A stretch of DNA of 50,828 nt from Sphaerobacter sp. (lineage in GTDB: Bacteria > Chloroflexota > Chloroflexia > Thermomicrobiales > Thermomicrobiaceae): positions 1 through 50,828 of the forward strand of contig JASBVL010000015.1 of NCBI GenBank assembly GCA_029961075.1, in the 5' to 3' direction. Shown in pieces: positions 7,598 to 15,362 of the stretch. How positions within the stretch are numbered: the stretch's first letter is position 1; each line of letters begins with the position of its first letter. Under the pieces are notes generated by a model, which was not told where the DNA came from, made no database searches, and saw only the letters and a list, made by a program, of their open reading frames with translations. Position numbers and translations under genes: made by a program.

Positions 7598-9121
7598 ATG
7601 GCTGACCCGACTCACATCCGCACCCGGTCCGGCGTCGCCGCGGGGGCGATCGCCGCGCTGCTGGCGACGATCGCCATGATGCTCCTGGTCCCGCTGGCCG
7701 GCGTGCCGAGCCCGCTGCAGTTGATCGCCGACCGCCTGACCACGGCCGTCCCGGTGGACGTCTTCGGCGCGCTGCTGGGGAGCCTGGAGAGCCGCGCCAA
7801 GCCGCTGGCCTTTGCCGCGGTGATCCTCGGCGCGGTGGTCCTGGGCGGCGTGGCGGGGGCGCTGGCCGCGCGGGCGCTGCGCCGCGGCCTGGCGCCGGGC
7901 GTGCTCTTCCTGGTCCTGACCGCGGTCACCTGGGCGCTGTTCGCCGGCGTGGTGGCCCCGTTGGGCGGCATCGGCCTGGTCGGTCGCGACGGCGTGGCCG
8001 GTGCGCCTCGCACCGGGATCGGCTTCCTGGTCATCGCGGTGGTCTTTGCCGCCGTCCTCTTGCTGGAGCTGGAGGAGGTGGGCGGCGCGGGCGCGCGTGA
8101 TCCCGGGCGGCGCCGCATCCTCCGCCTGGCCGGCTTCGGCATCCCGGCCGCTCTGGCCGCGGTCGTCGTCGCCCGCGCCGGGCTGCGCATGGCCAACGAG
8201 AGCGCGGCCGCCCCGGCGCCAGCGGCGGGCACGCTCGTCCCGCCGGTGACGCCGACCGAGGACTTCTACATCGTCTCCAAGAACTTCTTCAACCCGCGCG
8301 TCGCACTCGGGAGCTGGCAGCTCACCGTCGACGGGCGGGTGGAGCGCCCGCGCGCCTACACCTACGAGGAGCTGCGTGCCCGCCCGGCGGTGCGGCAGAT
8401 CACCACGCTCGAGTGCATCAGCAACCCGATCGGCGGGCACTACATCAGCACCGGCGAGTGGACCGGCGTCCCGCTGCGGGAGCTGCTGGCCGAGGTGGGG
8501 CTCCAGCCCGGCGTGGTCGACATCGTGCTCCACGCCGCCGACGACTACGCCGACTCGATCCCGCTGGTGGCGGCCATGGATCCGGACACGATGCTGGTCT
8601 ACGACCTCAACGGCGCGCCGCTGGAGGAGGCACACGGCTTTCCGCTCCGGCTCATCGTGCCCGGCATCTTCGGCATGAAGAACGTCAAGTGGATCACGCG
8701 CATCGAGGCGGTGGACCGCGACTTCCGCGGCTACTGGCAGCAGCAGGGCTGGAGCGACGTCGCGACGGTGCAGACGATGTCGCGGATCGACGTGCCGGCG
8801 GACGGCCGGACGCTGCCCGCCGGTCAGCCGGCGATGATCGGCGGGATCGCCTTCGCCGGGGACCGGGGCATCTCGCGGGTCGAGGTCTCGACCGATGGGG
8901 GCAAGGGCTGGGCGCCCGCGACGCTCAACGTGCCGCCCTCGCCCCTGACCTGGGTCCTCTGGACCTACCAGTGGATGCCGGTCCAGCCGGGCACCGCTCG
9001 CATCCTGGCGCGGGCCTACGACGGCTCCGGCGCCGTCCAGGACGCGCCGGAGCGGCCGCCGCTGCCCGACGGGGCGACCGGGTACCACAGCGTGCGCGTG
9101 CACGTGCGCGGGGCGGCGTGA
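7598..9121 (+). CDS. Membrane-anchored molybdopterin oxidoreductase, sulfite oxidase family
   Basis: 507-residue enzyme with an N-terminal membrane domain of four or five helices (about residues 15-195) and an outer catalytic domain of the sulfite oxidase/YedY class. ATG 7598 follows GGAGGAGACCCCC. The cofactor domain starts near TEDFYIVSKNFFNPRV. The molybdenum-ligating Cys is Cys273 in TLECISNPIGG, and FGMKNVKWI is also typical. The C-terminal 110 residues match the Mo-co dimerisation domain (VEVSTDGGKGWAPA). No heme or cytochrome b5 domain is present. The real substrate is unknown: sulfite, methionine sulfoxide and others occur in this family. The gene lies between a small unknown and the TrmO-FmdE fusion, 38 bases before the latter, so cotranscription is likely. 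Confidence 0.9.
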   Translation: MADPTHIRTRSGVAAGAIAALLATIAMMLLVPLAGVPSPLQLIADRLTTAVPVDVFGALLGSLESRAKPLAFAAVILGAVVLGGVAGALAARALRRGLAPGVLFLVLTAVTWALFAGVVAPLGGIGLVGRDGVAGAPRTGIGFLVIAVVFAAVLLLELEEVGGAGARDPGRRRILRLAGFGIPAALAAVVVARAGLRMANESAAAPAPAAGTLVPPVTPTEDFYIVSKNFFNPRVALGSWQLTVDGRVERPRAYTYEELRARPAVRQITTLECISNPIGGHYISTGEWTGVPLRELLAEVGLQPGVVDIVLHAADDYADSIPLVAAMDPDTMLVYDLNGAPLEEAHGFPLRLIVPGIFGMKNVKWITRIEAVDRDFRGYWQQQGWSDVATVQTMSRIDVPADGRTLPAGQPAMIGGIAFAGDRGISRVEVSTDGGKGWAPATLNVPPSPLTWVLWTYQWMPVQPGTARILARAYDGSGAVQDAPERPPLPDGATGYHSVRVHVRGAA

Positions 9122-9159
9122 GGCTGTCGACGGGACGGGATACCGGCGAGGAGCGCGCG

Positions 9160-9969
9160 ATGGCTTTCGACCTCGTCCAGATCGGCGTCGTGCACAGCCT
9201 GGTGAGCGATCGGCGCCTGATGCCGCGGACCGGCGTGCCCGCCGAGATCCACATCTTCCCCGAGTACGCCGACGGGCTGCTGCTGATCGAGGAGAACTCG
9301 CACATCTGGGTCATCGGCTGGCTGGAGGATGCGGATCGGGAGCACCTCCAGATCGTGCGGCCCACGTATGAGCCGAGTCGCCGGCGCCGGGGCGTCTTCG
9401 GCCTGCGCTCGCCCACCCGGCCCAACCCGCTCTCGCTCACCGCGACCCGCCTGCTCGCCGTCGAGGGCAACGTGCTCCAGGTGGAGCGCCTCGATCTGGT
9501 CGACGGCACCCCGGTGCTCGATCTGAAGCGCTACTCGCCCTCCTGGGACGCCATCGTCGCCGCGCGCAGCTCCCGTGACCACTATCGCCTGGACCCGACG
9601 GACGCCGCGCTGGTGGAGGAGAAGGAGGAGGCGGCCGTCCACTTCCACGGCGAGCGCTGTGCCGCGATGGTCCTGGGCGCGCGGCTTATCCTGTCGCTCG
9701 CGCTCGCCTGGGACATCCCGCCGAAGGATCCGGAGCTGCGGGTCACGGTGGGGACCGATGCGGCGGTGCTGCACCTGGCCGACGCGGTGCAGGCGCTGAC
9801 CGCCGCCACCTTCGGGACCGGTCGCCTGCGCGCCGCGCCCGGTGCAAACGTCATCTTCGAGCACGGCCTCCGCCGCCTCATCGCCAGCCCGCTGCCGGTG
9901 GACGGCATGGATCTGGACCGGCTGCGCCAGGTCCCACTTGCCCACTTGTTCATGCTCGTGGAGGAGTAG
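9160..9969 (+). CDS. TrmO-like tRNA methyltransferase fused to an FmdE-like domain
   Basis: 269 residues from ATG 9160 (GAGGAG upstream). Residues 1 to about 145 match the TrmO/TsaA (UPF0066) family, which uses S-adenosylmethionine to N6-methylate t6A37 in tRNA: VFGLRSPTRPNPLSLT is the diagnostic block, and DGTPVLDLKRYSP follows. From about residue 155 on, the protein resembles the FmdE family (formylmethanofuran dehydrogenase subunit E-like): VHFHGERCAAM near 160, and AVQALTAATFGTGRL near 210. The first FmdE Cys is kept, but the later cysteines expected around DACGVD and GCTFGKG are Ala or other residues, so metal binding may be reduced. It directly follows a molybdenum enzyme. The C-terminal assignment is from motif resemblance only. 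Confidence 0.82.
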   Translation: MAFDLVQIGVVHSLVSDRRLMPRTGVPAEIHIFPEYADGLLLIEENSHIWVIGWLEDADREHLQIVRPTYEPSRRRRGVFGLRSPTRPNPLSLTATRLLAVEGNVLQVERLDLVDGTPVLDLKRYSPSWDAIVAARSSRDHYRLDPTDAALVEEKEEAAVHFHGERCAAMVLGARLILSLALAWDIPPKDPELRVTVGTDAAVLHLADAVQALTAATFGTGRLRAAPGANVIFEHGLRRLIASPLPVDGMDLDRLRQVPLAHLFMLVEE

Positions 9970-10297
9970 GGGCGGGGTAGCCGCCAGGCGTCAACCGTCA
10001 GGCATGGTGCGTATTGCGTACTGCGTACTGCGTACTGCGTACTGCGTATTCCGTGTTCCGGGTTTCGTTGCCCTCACCCCCTGCCCCTCTCCCAACTTTG
10101 GGAGAGGGGAGAAAGACGGAACACGGACGACGCGCTCCCCAATACGTAATACGCACTACGCACTACGTAATACGCAGTACGCAATACGGAACACGAAGCA
10201 CGCATCACGGAATACGCAATACGCAGTACGCAATACGGAACACGCATCACCCACCGCGTCATACGTCTGACGCATGACGCATGACCTCTGACGCTGC
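9970..10297. repeat. Degenerate short-tandem-repeat region with mirrored arms and central hairpin
   Basis: Left arm 10007-10060 is built from GCGTACT/GCGTATT units and ends CCGTGTTCCG. The right arm, about 10118-10283, holds the reverse-complement units (TACGCAGTACGCAATACGG, AACACG). Between them sits CCCCTCTCCCAA/TTGGGAGAGGGG (10084-10109), a perfect 12-bp inverted repeat. The arms are mutually complementary over long stretches, so the whole can fold into a large hairpin. No gene is present. Similar AACACG/CACGGAA sequence recurs at 30714-30765 and 50736-50806. Confidence 0.85.
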
Positions 10298-10300
10298 CCC

Positions 10301-11026
10301 TCACTCCCAGCGGAACGTGCGGCTGGCGAGCACGATGGCGAGCACGCTCCAGCCGGCGAGGATCAGCAGGTCGAGCCACGGCAGCGCCGGCTGGGCGCCG
10401 AGGGTCTGCCGCAGGGCGTCGGCGAAGGCGCTGGAGGGGAGCAGCCGCGCCGGGAGCGACAGCAGCCCCGGCAGCCGCTCCACCGGCCAGACGATCCCAC
10501 CCAGCAACAGGAAGAGGAGGTAGAGGGCGTTGGCCAGGGCCAGCGTCGTCTCGGCCCGCAGCGCCCCGGCCATCAGCAGCCCCAGCCCGGCGAAGACCAC
10601 CGTGCCGAGGACCAGCGCCAGCAGCGCGCCGGCGAGGCTGCCGCTCGGGCGCCAGCCGTACCCGACGCTCGCGATCCCGATGAGCAAGACGATCTCCACG
10701 AGCTGGATGAGGACGGTGGCGAGCACCTTGGCGCCGATCAGCGTTGGGCGCGACAGGGGCGTGCTGCCGAGCCGCTTGAGCACGCCGTAGCTGCGCTCGT
10801 AGGCGGTGCGGATGCTGAGGCTGACCAGCCCGGACGACATCACCGCCAGCGCCAGCATGCCGGGCAGCAGGAAGTCGATCGGGCGCTCGTAGCCCTCCGG
10901 CTTCAGGCCGATCGAGGCGAAGAAGATGAGGAGGACGATCGGGACGATCATGGTGATCAGCACGCCCTCGGCGCGGCGCAGGGTGAGGGTCAGCTCCATG
11001 CGGGCCTGGGCCAGCAGCGCATCCAT
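10301..11026 (-). CDS. ABC-2 type exporter permease
   Basis: Membrane subunit of a DrrAB-like export ABC transporter, 241 residues. ATG 11026 is chosen because it lies just after the ATPase stop (11040) and the family N-terminus starts here (MDALLAQARMELTLTLRR). Six hydrophobic segments are visible, the first near PIVLLIFFASIGL and the last at LLILAGWSVLAIVLA. The family motif region AYERSYGVLKRLGSTPLSR is present. The 13-base gap after the ATPase indicates one transcript. Substrate unknown; lipids, antibiotics and other hydrophobic compounds are typical for this group. Confidence 0.9.
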   Translation of the reverse strand: MDALLAQARMELTLTLRRAEGVLITMIVPIVLLIFFASIGLKPEGYERPIDFLLPGMLALAVMSSGLVSLSIRTAYERSYGVLKRLGSTPLSRPTLIGAKVLATVLIQLVEIVLLIGIASVGYGWRPSGSLAGALLALVLGTVVFAGLGLLMAGALRAETTLALANALYLLFLLLGGIVWPVERLPGLLSLPARLLPSSAFADALRQTLGAQPALPWLDLLILAGWSVLAIVLASRTFRWE

Positions 11027-11039
11027 GGCCGGCTCCGGT

Positions 11040-11966
11040 TCACTCGCGCAGCTCGTGGCCGGTGAGCCGGAGGAAGACATCCTCAAGCGACTCGTGGCCG
11101 ACGCGCAGCTCGTTCAGCAAGACACCGTGGTCGCGCGCCCACGTGGTCAGCTCGACCAGCAGATCCGCCGGGCGGGCGGTGGCGATGACGTAGCAGCCGG
11201 GGCGCGGCTCCCGCGCGCTCTGCGCGCTCGGGAGCGCCGCCAGCGTGGCGCAGTCCAGCCCCGGGGGCGCGCTGAACTGCACCTCTTCCCCGTTCGCCTG
11301 CGTCAGGACCTGCGGCTCCTCCAGGGCGATGAGCCGGCCGTGGTCGATGATGGCCACGCGGTCGGCCAGCCGCTCCGCCTCCTCCATGAAGTGGGTTGTC
11401 AGCAGGACGGTCAGCCCGCGCTCGCGCAGCCCGCGGATGATGTTCCAGGTCAGGTGCCGCGCCTGGGGGTCCATCGCGGTGGTCGGCTCGTCGAGGAACA
11501 GCAGCTCGGGCTTGCCCATCAGCGCGGCGGCCAGCGCGAGGCGGCGCTGCTGCCCGCCGGAGAGCTGGCGGTAGCGGACGCGCGCCGAGTCCCGTAGCCC
11601 GACCAGGTCCAGCATCGCCTCGGGATCCTCCGGGTCGCGGTAGAAGTGGCGGAAGAGGCGCAAGAGCTCGATCGGGGTGACGGTGGGGTAGATGCCGCCG
11701 TTTTGGAGCATGACGCCGATGCGCTGCTTCAGCTCGGCCGCGTCGCGCCGCGGGTCGAGGCCGAGGACCTGGACCGTCCCGCCATCGGGCTGGCGGTAGC
11801 CCTCCAGGATCTCGACGGTCGTCGTCTTGCCGGCCCCGTTGGGGCCGAGCAGGGCGAAGATCTCGCCGCGGCGGACGGAGAAGCTGAGGTCGTCGACGAC
11901 GCGCTTCCCCCCGTACGCCTTCACCAGATGCTCGACCCGAATCGCCTCAGCGGCCGCGCTCGCCAT
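11040..11966 (-). CDS. ABC-2 type exporter ATP-binding protein
   Basis: 308-residue ATPase that energises the permease at 10301. The start is taken as ATG 11966 (MASAAAEAIRVEHL), where homology to the family begins; the ribosome site there is weak. Walker A is GPNGAGKTTT, the signature LSGGQQRR and Walker B LLFLDEPTTAMDP, followed by the switch His in LLTTHFMEEAERL. The C-terminal extension of about 90 residues is the DrrA-type regulatory part, ending in the common ESLEDVFLRLTGHELRE. It is transcribed leftward with the permease. Confidence 0.92.
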   Translation of the reverse strand: MASAAAEAIRVEHLVKAYGGKRVVDDLSFSVRRGEIFALLGPNGAGKTTTVEILEGYRQPDGGTVQVLGLDPRRDAAELKQRIGVMLQNGGIYPTVTPIELLRLFRHFYRDPEDPEAMLDLVGLRDSARVRYRQLSGGQQRRLALAAALMGKPELLFLDEPTTAMDPQARHLTWNIIRGLRERGLTVLLTTHFMEEAERLADRVAIIDHGRLIALEEPQVLTQANGEEVQFSAPPGLDCATLAALPSAQSAREPRPGCYVIATARPADLLVELTTWARDHGVLLNELRVGHESLEDVFLRLTGHELRE

Positions 11967-12330
11967 GCTCGCCCTATCGTTCGCCTCGCCGGCTGCGGGC
12001 CCGCTCGCGCCCGCACGCCCGCCCCTAAGCATACGGCGCGGCGGCGCCCGGGATGTAGGCGAAATCGGGGTCCTGCGCCCGGCGGGATACGGGCAACCGG
12101 TCCCGGGCCGCGGTCGCGGCCAGGTACCTCGCGCCGGCAGCGGCAACCTCGCTGCTGGCGTCCGCCGGGACCCCAGGGCGTCGTGCTCCCGCAGTCCCCC
12201 GTCGCGCACGCCGCGCGTCGTCAGGCGCGGGGCCAACCTGCCACGCTTGACAGAATGCTTTCGTCGCTCGCCAGCCCGGCGGATACTGGCGGTATCGGCA
12301 TCGGTGGCGAGCGCACGAGCGGGGCGCGAC
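11967..12330. other. Intergenic region, possibly a decayed gene remnant (minus strand)
   Basis: 364 bases between divergent genes. On the minus strand one frame reads ...GLREHDALG and, after a one-base shift in a G4 run near 12178, another reads VPADASSEVAAAGARYL...FAYIPGAAAPYA, stopping at 12025. The joined reading looks protein-like, but no family is recognised and no start site is visible. TTGACA at 12247-12252 lacks a good -10. Confidence 0.3.
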
Positions 12331-13228
12331 ATGGAGCGCGCGGTCACGTTCTACAGCGGCCCGGGGCTCACGCTGGCCGGTCTCGTATACGTGCCGGCGG
12401 GCGGGCCCGCGGCGCAGCGCCCGGCGATCCTCCTCTGTCACGGCTACACGGGGCACAAGGAGCTGATCTTCCCCGATGTGGCGGCACGGCTGGTCCAGGC
12501 CGGGTACGTGGTCATGTCCTTCGACTATCGGGGGTGGGGGGGAGAGCGAGGGGATCCCCAACCGGCTCATCCCGCTGGAGCAGGTCGAGGACGCGCGCAG
12601 CGCGCTCACCTTCCTCCAGCTCCAACCGGACGTCGACCCGCGCCGGATCGGCCTGTACGGCCTGAGCTTCGGTGGCGGCATCGTGACATACGCGGCGGCG
12701 ATGGACAGCCGGGTCGCCTGCACCGTGGCCGTCTCCGGCCCCGCGAGCGGGCGCCGCTGGATGGAGGCGCTCCGCACCACCTGGCAAATGCAGGCGTTCG
12801 AGGAGCGGCTGCGGCAGGAGGCGGAGCAGCGGGGCCGCACCGGCGAGTTCACCTACGTGGACCCCCTGGAGTTCATGGACTGCGATCCCGACTTCAAGAC
12901 CGCGTGGCGCGGGTTCCAGGAGGGCGATCCCCGCATGGCCCGCCGGATCACGTTCGACAGCGCGCAGGCGATGATGGACTTCCGGCCGGAGCTGGTCGCG
13001 CACCTTATCAGCCCACGGCCGATCATGTGGATCCACGGCGCCAGGGAGAAGCTGATCCCGGTGGACGAGGCGATCGCGAACTACCGGCAGGCCGGCGAGC
13101 CGAAGAAGCTGGTGATCTTCCCCGACTACGATCACCTGGACCTCGACGTCGAGCCGGGGTTGTTCCAACAGATGGACCTCGCGATCGACTGGTTCGATCG
13201 CGAGCTCAAGGCGTCGTCGCTCACCTGA
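12331..13228 (+). pseudogene. Alpha/beta hydrolase, frameshifted in a G7 run
   Basis: Alpha/beta-hydrolase of the dienelactone hydrolase/esterase type. The first part starts at ATG 12331 (MERAVTFYSGPG) and contains the oxyanion region LLCHGYTGHKE. At the seven-G run 12536-12542 the frame moves by one base. With six Gs the reading would continue as FDYRGWGESEGIPNRLIP, the family consensus, then in the new frame to the stop at 13228. The nucleophile elbow GLSFGGG is intact; the acid is in HGAREKLIP (Glu where Asp is usual) and the His in YDHLDLD. About 298 residues if restored. It is either a real frameshift, a phase-variable tract or a sequencing error. Its partner and substrate are unknown. 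Confidence 0.8.
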
Positions 13229-13285
13229 GACGAGCGGCGACGACCGTCCGGGGCCGGGGGCGGGCCGTAGGCGGGTGGTCTGACC

Positions 13286-13308
13286 GCGGGCGCCGTCCCG
13301 GCGCCCGC
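13286..13308. terminator. Bidirectional hairpin between convergent genes
   Basis: GCGGGCGCC, 5-base loop, GGCGCCCGC. It lies between the hydrolase stop (13228) and the DUF420 stop, whose last bases it overlaps. Confidence 0.55.
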
Positions 13309-13733
13309 TAGGCCTGGGTGAAGCTGAGCTGGTAGAGCATCAGGTAGATCAGCCAGCCGGTTACCACGACGTAGAGCCAGATGGGCAGCGTCACGCGCGC
13401 GATGCGGCGATGCTTGGGGAACTGCTTGGTGAGGGCGCGGCGGAGTGTGATGAGGACCATCGGCACGATGGCGATCGCCAGGATGGTGTGGCTGATGAGG
13501 ATGCTGAAGTAGAGCACCCTGGCCGCACCCTGCCCGGTGAAGAGCTTGGTGTCGATCAGGAAGTAGCGGATGACGTAGACCACCAGGAAGAGCCCGGCGA
13601 AAGCCGTCGCGGTCAGCATGGCCCGGCGGTGGTAGGTGATGTTCCCCCGGCGGATGAAGAAGTAGCCGACCAGCAGGGCGACGCCGCTGATGACGATCAG
13701 GCTGGTGTTCAACAGGGGCAGCCAGGTCTCCAT
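13308..13733 (-). CDS. DUF420 family membrane protein
   Basis: 141-residue integral membrane protein with four helices (about residues 5-25, 38-58, 77-102 and 113-135). DUF420 members often sit with cytochrome c oxidase genes and are suspected in its assembly. The family pattern of His residues near helices is visible (NITYHRRAML, LISHTILA, KHRRIAR). Starts at ATG 13733 with a weak ribosome site. No oxidase gene lies beside it, although complex III genes begin 7 kb away. It converges on the hydrolase gene. Confidence 0.85.
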   Translation of the reverse strand: METWLPLLNTSLIVISGVALLVGYFFIRRGNITYHRRAMLTATAFAGLFLVVYVIRYFLIDTKLFTGQGAARVLYFSILISHTILAIAIVPMVLITLRRALTKQFPKHRRIARVTLPIWLYVVVTGWLIYLMLYQLSFTQA

Positions 13734-13964
13734 TGGCTCAGTCGTTCCTCTCTCCTCGTCGCCACGGTCCGGCTCCCGAGCCGTTCACCCCAAAGTTTAC
13801 GCAATGCTGGGCGGGTGTGCGGCGCGGGCCGGGGCTGCACGCCGCCGCCGGGCGGCGGTAGCATGCGGGGCACGGGGCGGGCGCGCCCGGCGATTTCACG
13901 GATCGGCCGCTCGCGGGTCCTATCGTCGGAGAGAGGGGACGGTCCCGGCGGAAGGGGCGAGCTC

Positions 13965-14486
13965 GTGTCCGACATCGCGCTGTTCGAAGGGCTGGTCGCG
14001 CGCCATCAGGCGGAGATCTACGCCTACATCTTTCGGATGGTGCGCCACGACGGTGAGGCGCAGGATCTGTGTCAGGAGACCTTTCTGCGCGCCTACCGTG
14101 CCTATGCCGGGCTCCAGGGTGCGCCGAACTACCGCGCCTGGCTCTACCGGATCGCGACCAACACGACGCTGAACGCCCTGCGGCAGCGCCGCACGCGCGC
14201 GCGGGCGGTGGCCGCGCTGGCCCAGGAGCAGCTCCGGTCGACCACCGGCGACCCGGCGGGCGATCTCGACCAGCGCGACCTGCTGGAGCGCATCGCGGAC
14301 GCGATCGCGGCCCTCCCGCTCAAGCAGCGGCTGGCGCTGACCCAGCGCCGCTTCCAGGGGCTCTCCTACGCGGAGATCGCGGAGGCGTTGGGCATGAGCG
14401 AGGAGGCGGCGCGCGCGAATGTCTACCAGGCGGTGCGCAAGCTCCGTGCGCAGTTCGCGCGGGAACTCGACGAGGTGGGACTATGA
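13965..14486 (+). CDS. ECF-type RNA polymerase sigma factor
   Basis: 173-residue group IV sigma factor. GTG 13965 is chosen for the GGAAGGGG ribosome site upstream and because region 2 begins directly after it. Region 2 is clear (YAYIFRMVRHDGEAQDLCQETFLRAYRAY) with the -10-binding segment LYRIATNTTLNALR. Region 4 has the helix-turn-helix GLSYAEIAEALGMSEEAARANVYQAVRKLR. It overlaps the next gene by four bases (ATGA), so the two proteins are translationally coupled. The partner is an anti-sigma zinc finger fused to a DNA alkyltransferase, which suggests this sigma factor controls a response to alkylation damage. No ECF-type promoter was recognised upstream. Confidence 0.94.
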   Translation: MSDIALFEGLVARHQAEIYAYIFRMVRHDGEAQDLCQETFLRAYRAYAGLQGAPNYRAWLYRIATNTTLNALRQRRTRARAVAALAQEQLRSTTGDPAGDLDQRDLLERIADAIAALPLKQRLALTQRRFQGLSYAEIAEALGMSEEAARANVYQAVRKLRAQFARELDEVGL

Positions 14487-15211
14487 AGGAGCTGAGCTGC
14501 GACGACGTCATCGACCGCGTACCCGCGCTGGTCGTCGGGGACCTCGACCCGCAGGAGATCGCGGCGATCGAACACCACACGGCCACCTGCGAGGCATGCG
14601 CGCAGGAGGTGGGGCGCGGCCGCGCGCTGGCCCACATGCTCGACCGCCTGGCCGCGCAGGGCCCTGCCGCCCCGCCGCTGGGGGAGCGCGTGCGGGCCGC
14701 CGTGCCCAGCGTCGCCTACGACCGGGTCGAGTCGCCGGTCGGCCCGCTCTACATCGCGGTGTCCGCGCGGGGGCTCTGCCGCATCGCCTACGGCGGGTCG
14801 GAGGCGGAGATGACGTCCTGGGCGGCGGCGCGGGGGCTCCGGCCGCGGCCCGACGCGGCCGCGGTGCGCCCCTACGTCGGCCAACTGCGGGAGTACTTCG
14901 CCGGGGAGCGCCGGGAGTTCGACCTGCCGGTCGATCTCAGCCTGACGCCGGCCTTCACCCGCCAGGTGCTGGAGGCCACAGCCCGGATCCCCTTCGGGCA
15001 GCTCGCCACCTACCGCGACATCGCCCGCGCCATCGGCAAGCCGGGGGCGACCCGCGCCGTCGGCAATGCGCTGGGGAGCAACCCGGTCCCCATCGTCGTC
15101 CCCTGCCATCGCGTCGTCCGCAGCGACGGGACGATCGGTGGCTACACCGGCGGGCTCGCCATCAAGTGGCGCCTGCTGGCGATCGAGGGGGTCACCCTGC
15201 CGGCGACCTAG
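14483..15211 (+). CDS. Anti-sigma zinc-finger (ZAS) fused to O6-alkylguanine-DNA alkyltransferase
   Basis: 242 residues starting at ATG 14483, overlapping the sigma gene. Residues 1 to about 60 look like a zinc-binding anti-sigma domain: His32-x3-Cys36-x2-Cys39 (HTATCEAC), with an additional Cys6. After a short linker, residues about 78-242 are a complete MGMT/Ogt domain: ESPVGPLYIAV, a PFGQLATYRDIARAIG recognition-helix region and the suicide active site PCHRVV with Cys208, then GGYTGGLAIKWRLL. The domain would repair O6-alkylguanine by irreversible transfer to Cys208. Fusion to an anti-sigma domain means alkylation could change sigma binding, a design analogous to Ada but acting through a sigma factor. 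There is no membrane segment, so sensing would be cytoplasmic. Domain assignments are strong; the regulatory link is inference. Confidence 0.9.
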   Translation: MKELSCDDVIDRVPALVVGDLDPQEIAAIEHHTATCEACAQEVGRGRALAHMLDRLAAQGPAAPPLGERVRAAVPSVAYDRVESPVGPLYIAVSARGLCRIAYGGSEAEMTSWAAARGLRPRPDAAAVRPYVGQLREYFAGERREFDLPVDLSLTPAFTRQVLEATARIPFGQLATYRDIARAIGKPGATRAVGNALGSNPVPIVVPCHRVVRSDGTIGGYTGGLAIKWRLLAIEGVTLPAT

Positions 15212-15362
15212 CGGCGGACCGCGCGGCGCGTCCAGCGGTTGCGCGCTCGGCACTCGGCTGCGCCGAGCTCACACGCCCGACCCTCGCGTGTCCTATCGGT
15301 GTGCATGTGGACAAGCGTCGTCGCTCCGGGCGCCGGGGCGCGCGGGCAGGGGGGAGGGGGCC

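Noticed and set aside
9160..9969. Evidence of methanofuran (C1) metabolism from the FmdE-like domain
   Set aside because: Only the FmdE-like domain is present, with cysteines lost and no Fmd or Fwd catalytic genes; it does not support such a pathway.
10007..10283. CRISPR array
   Set aside because: The units are 7-8 bases, degenerate and contiguous, with no unique spacers and no cas genes nearby.
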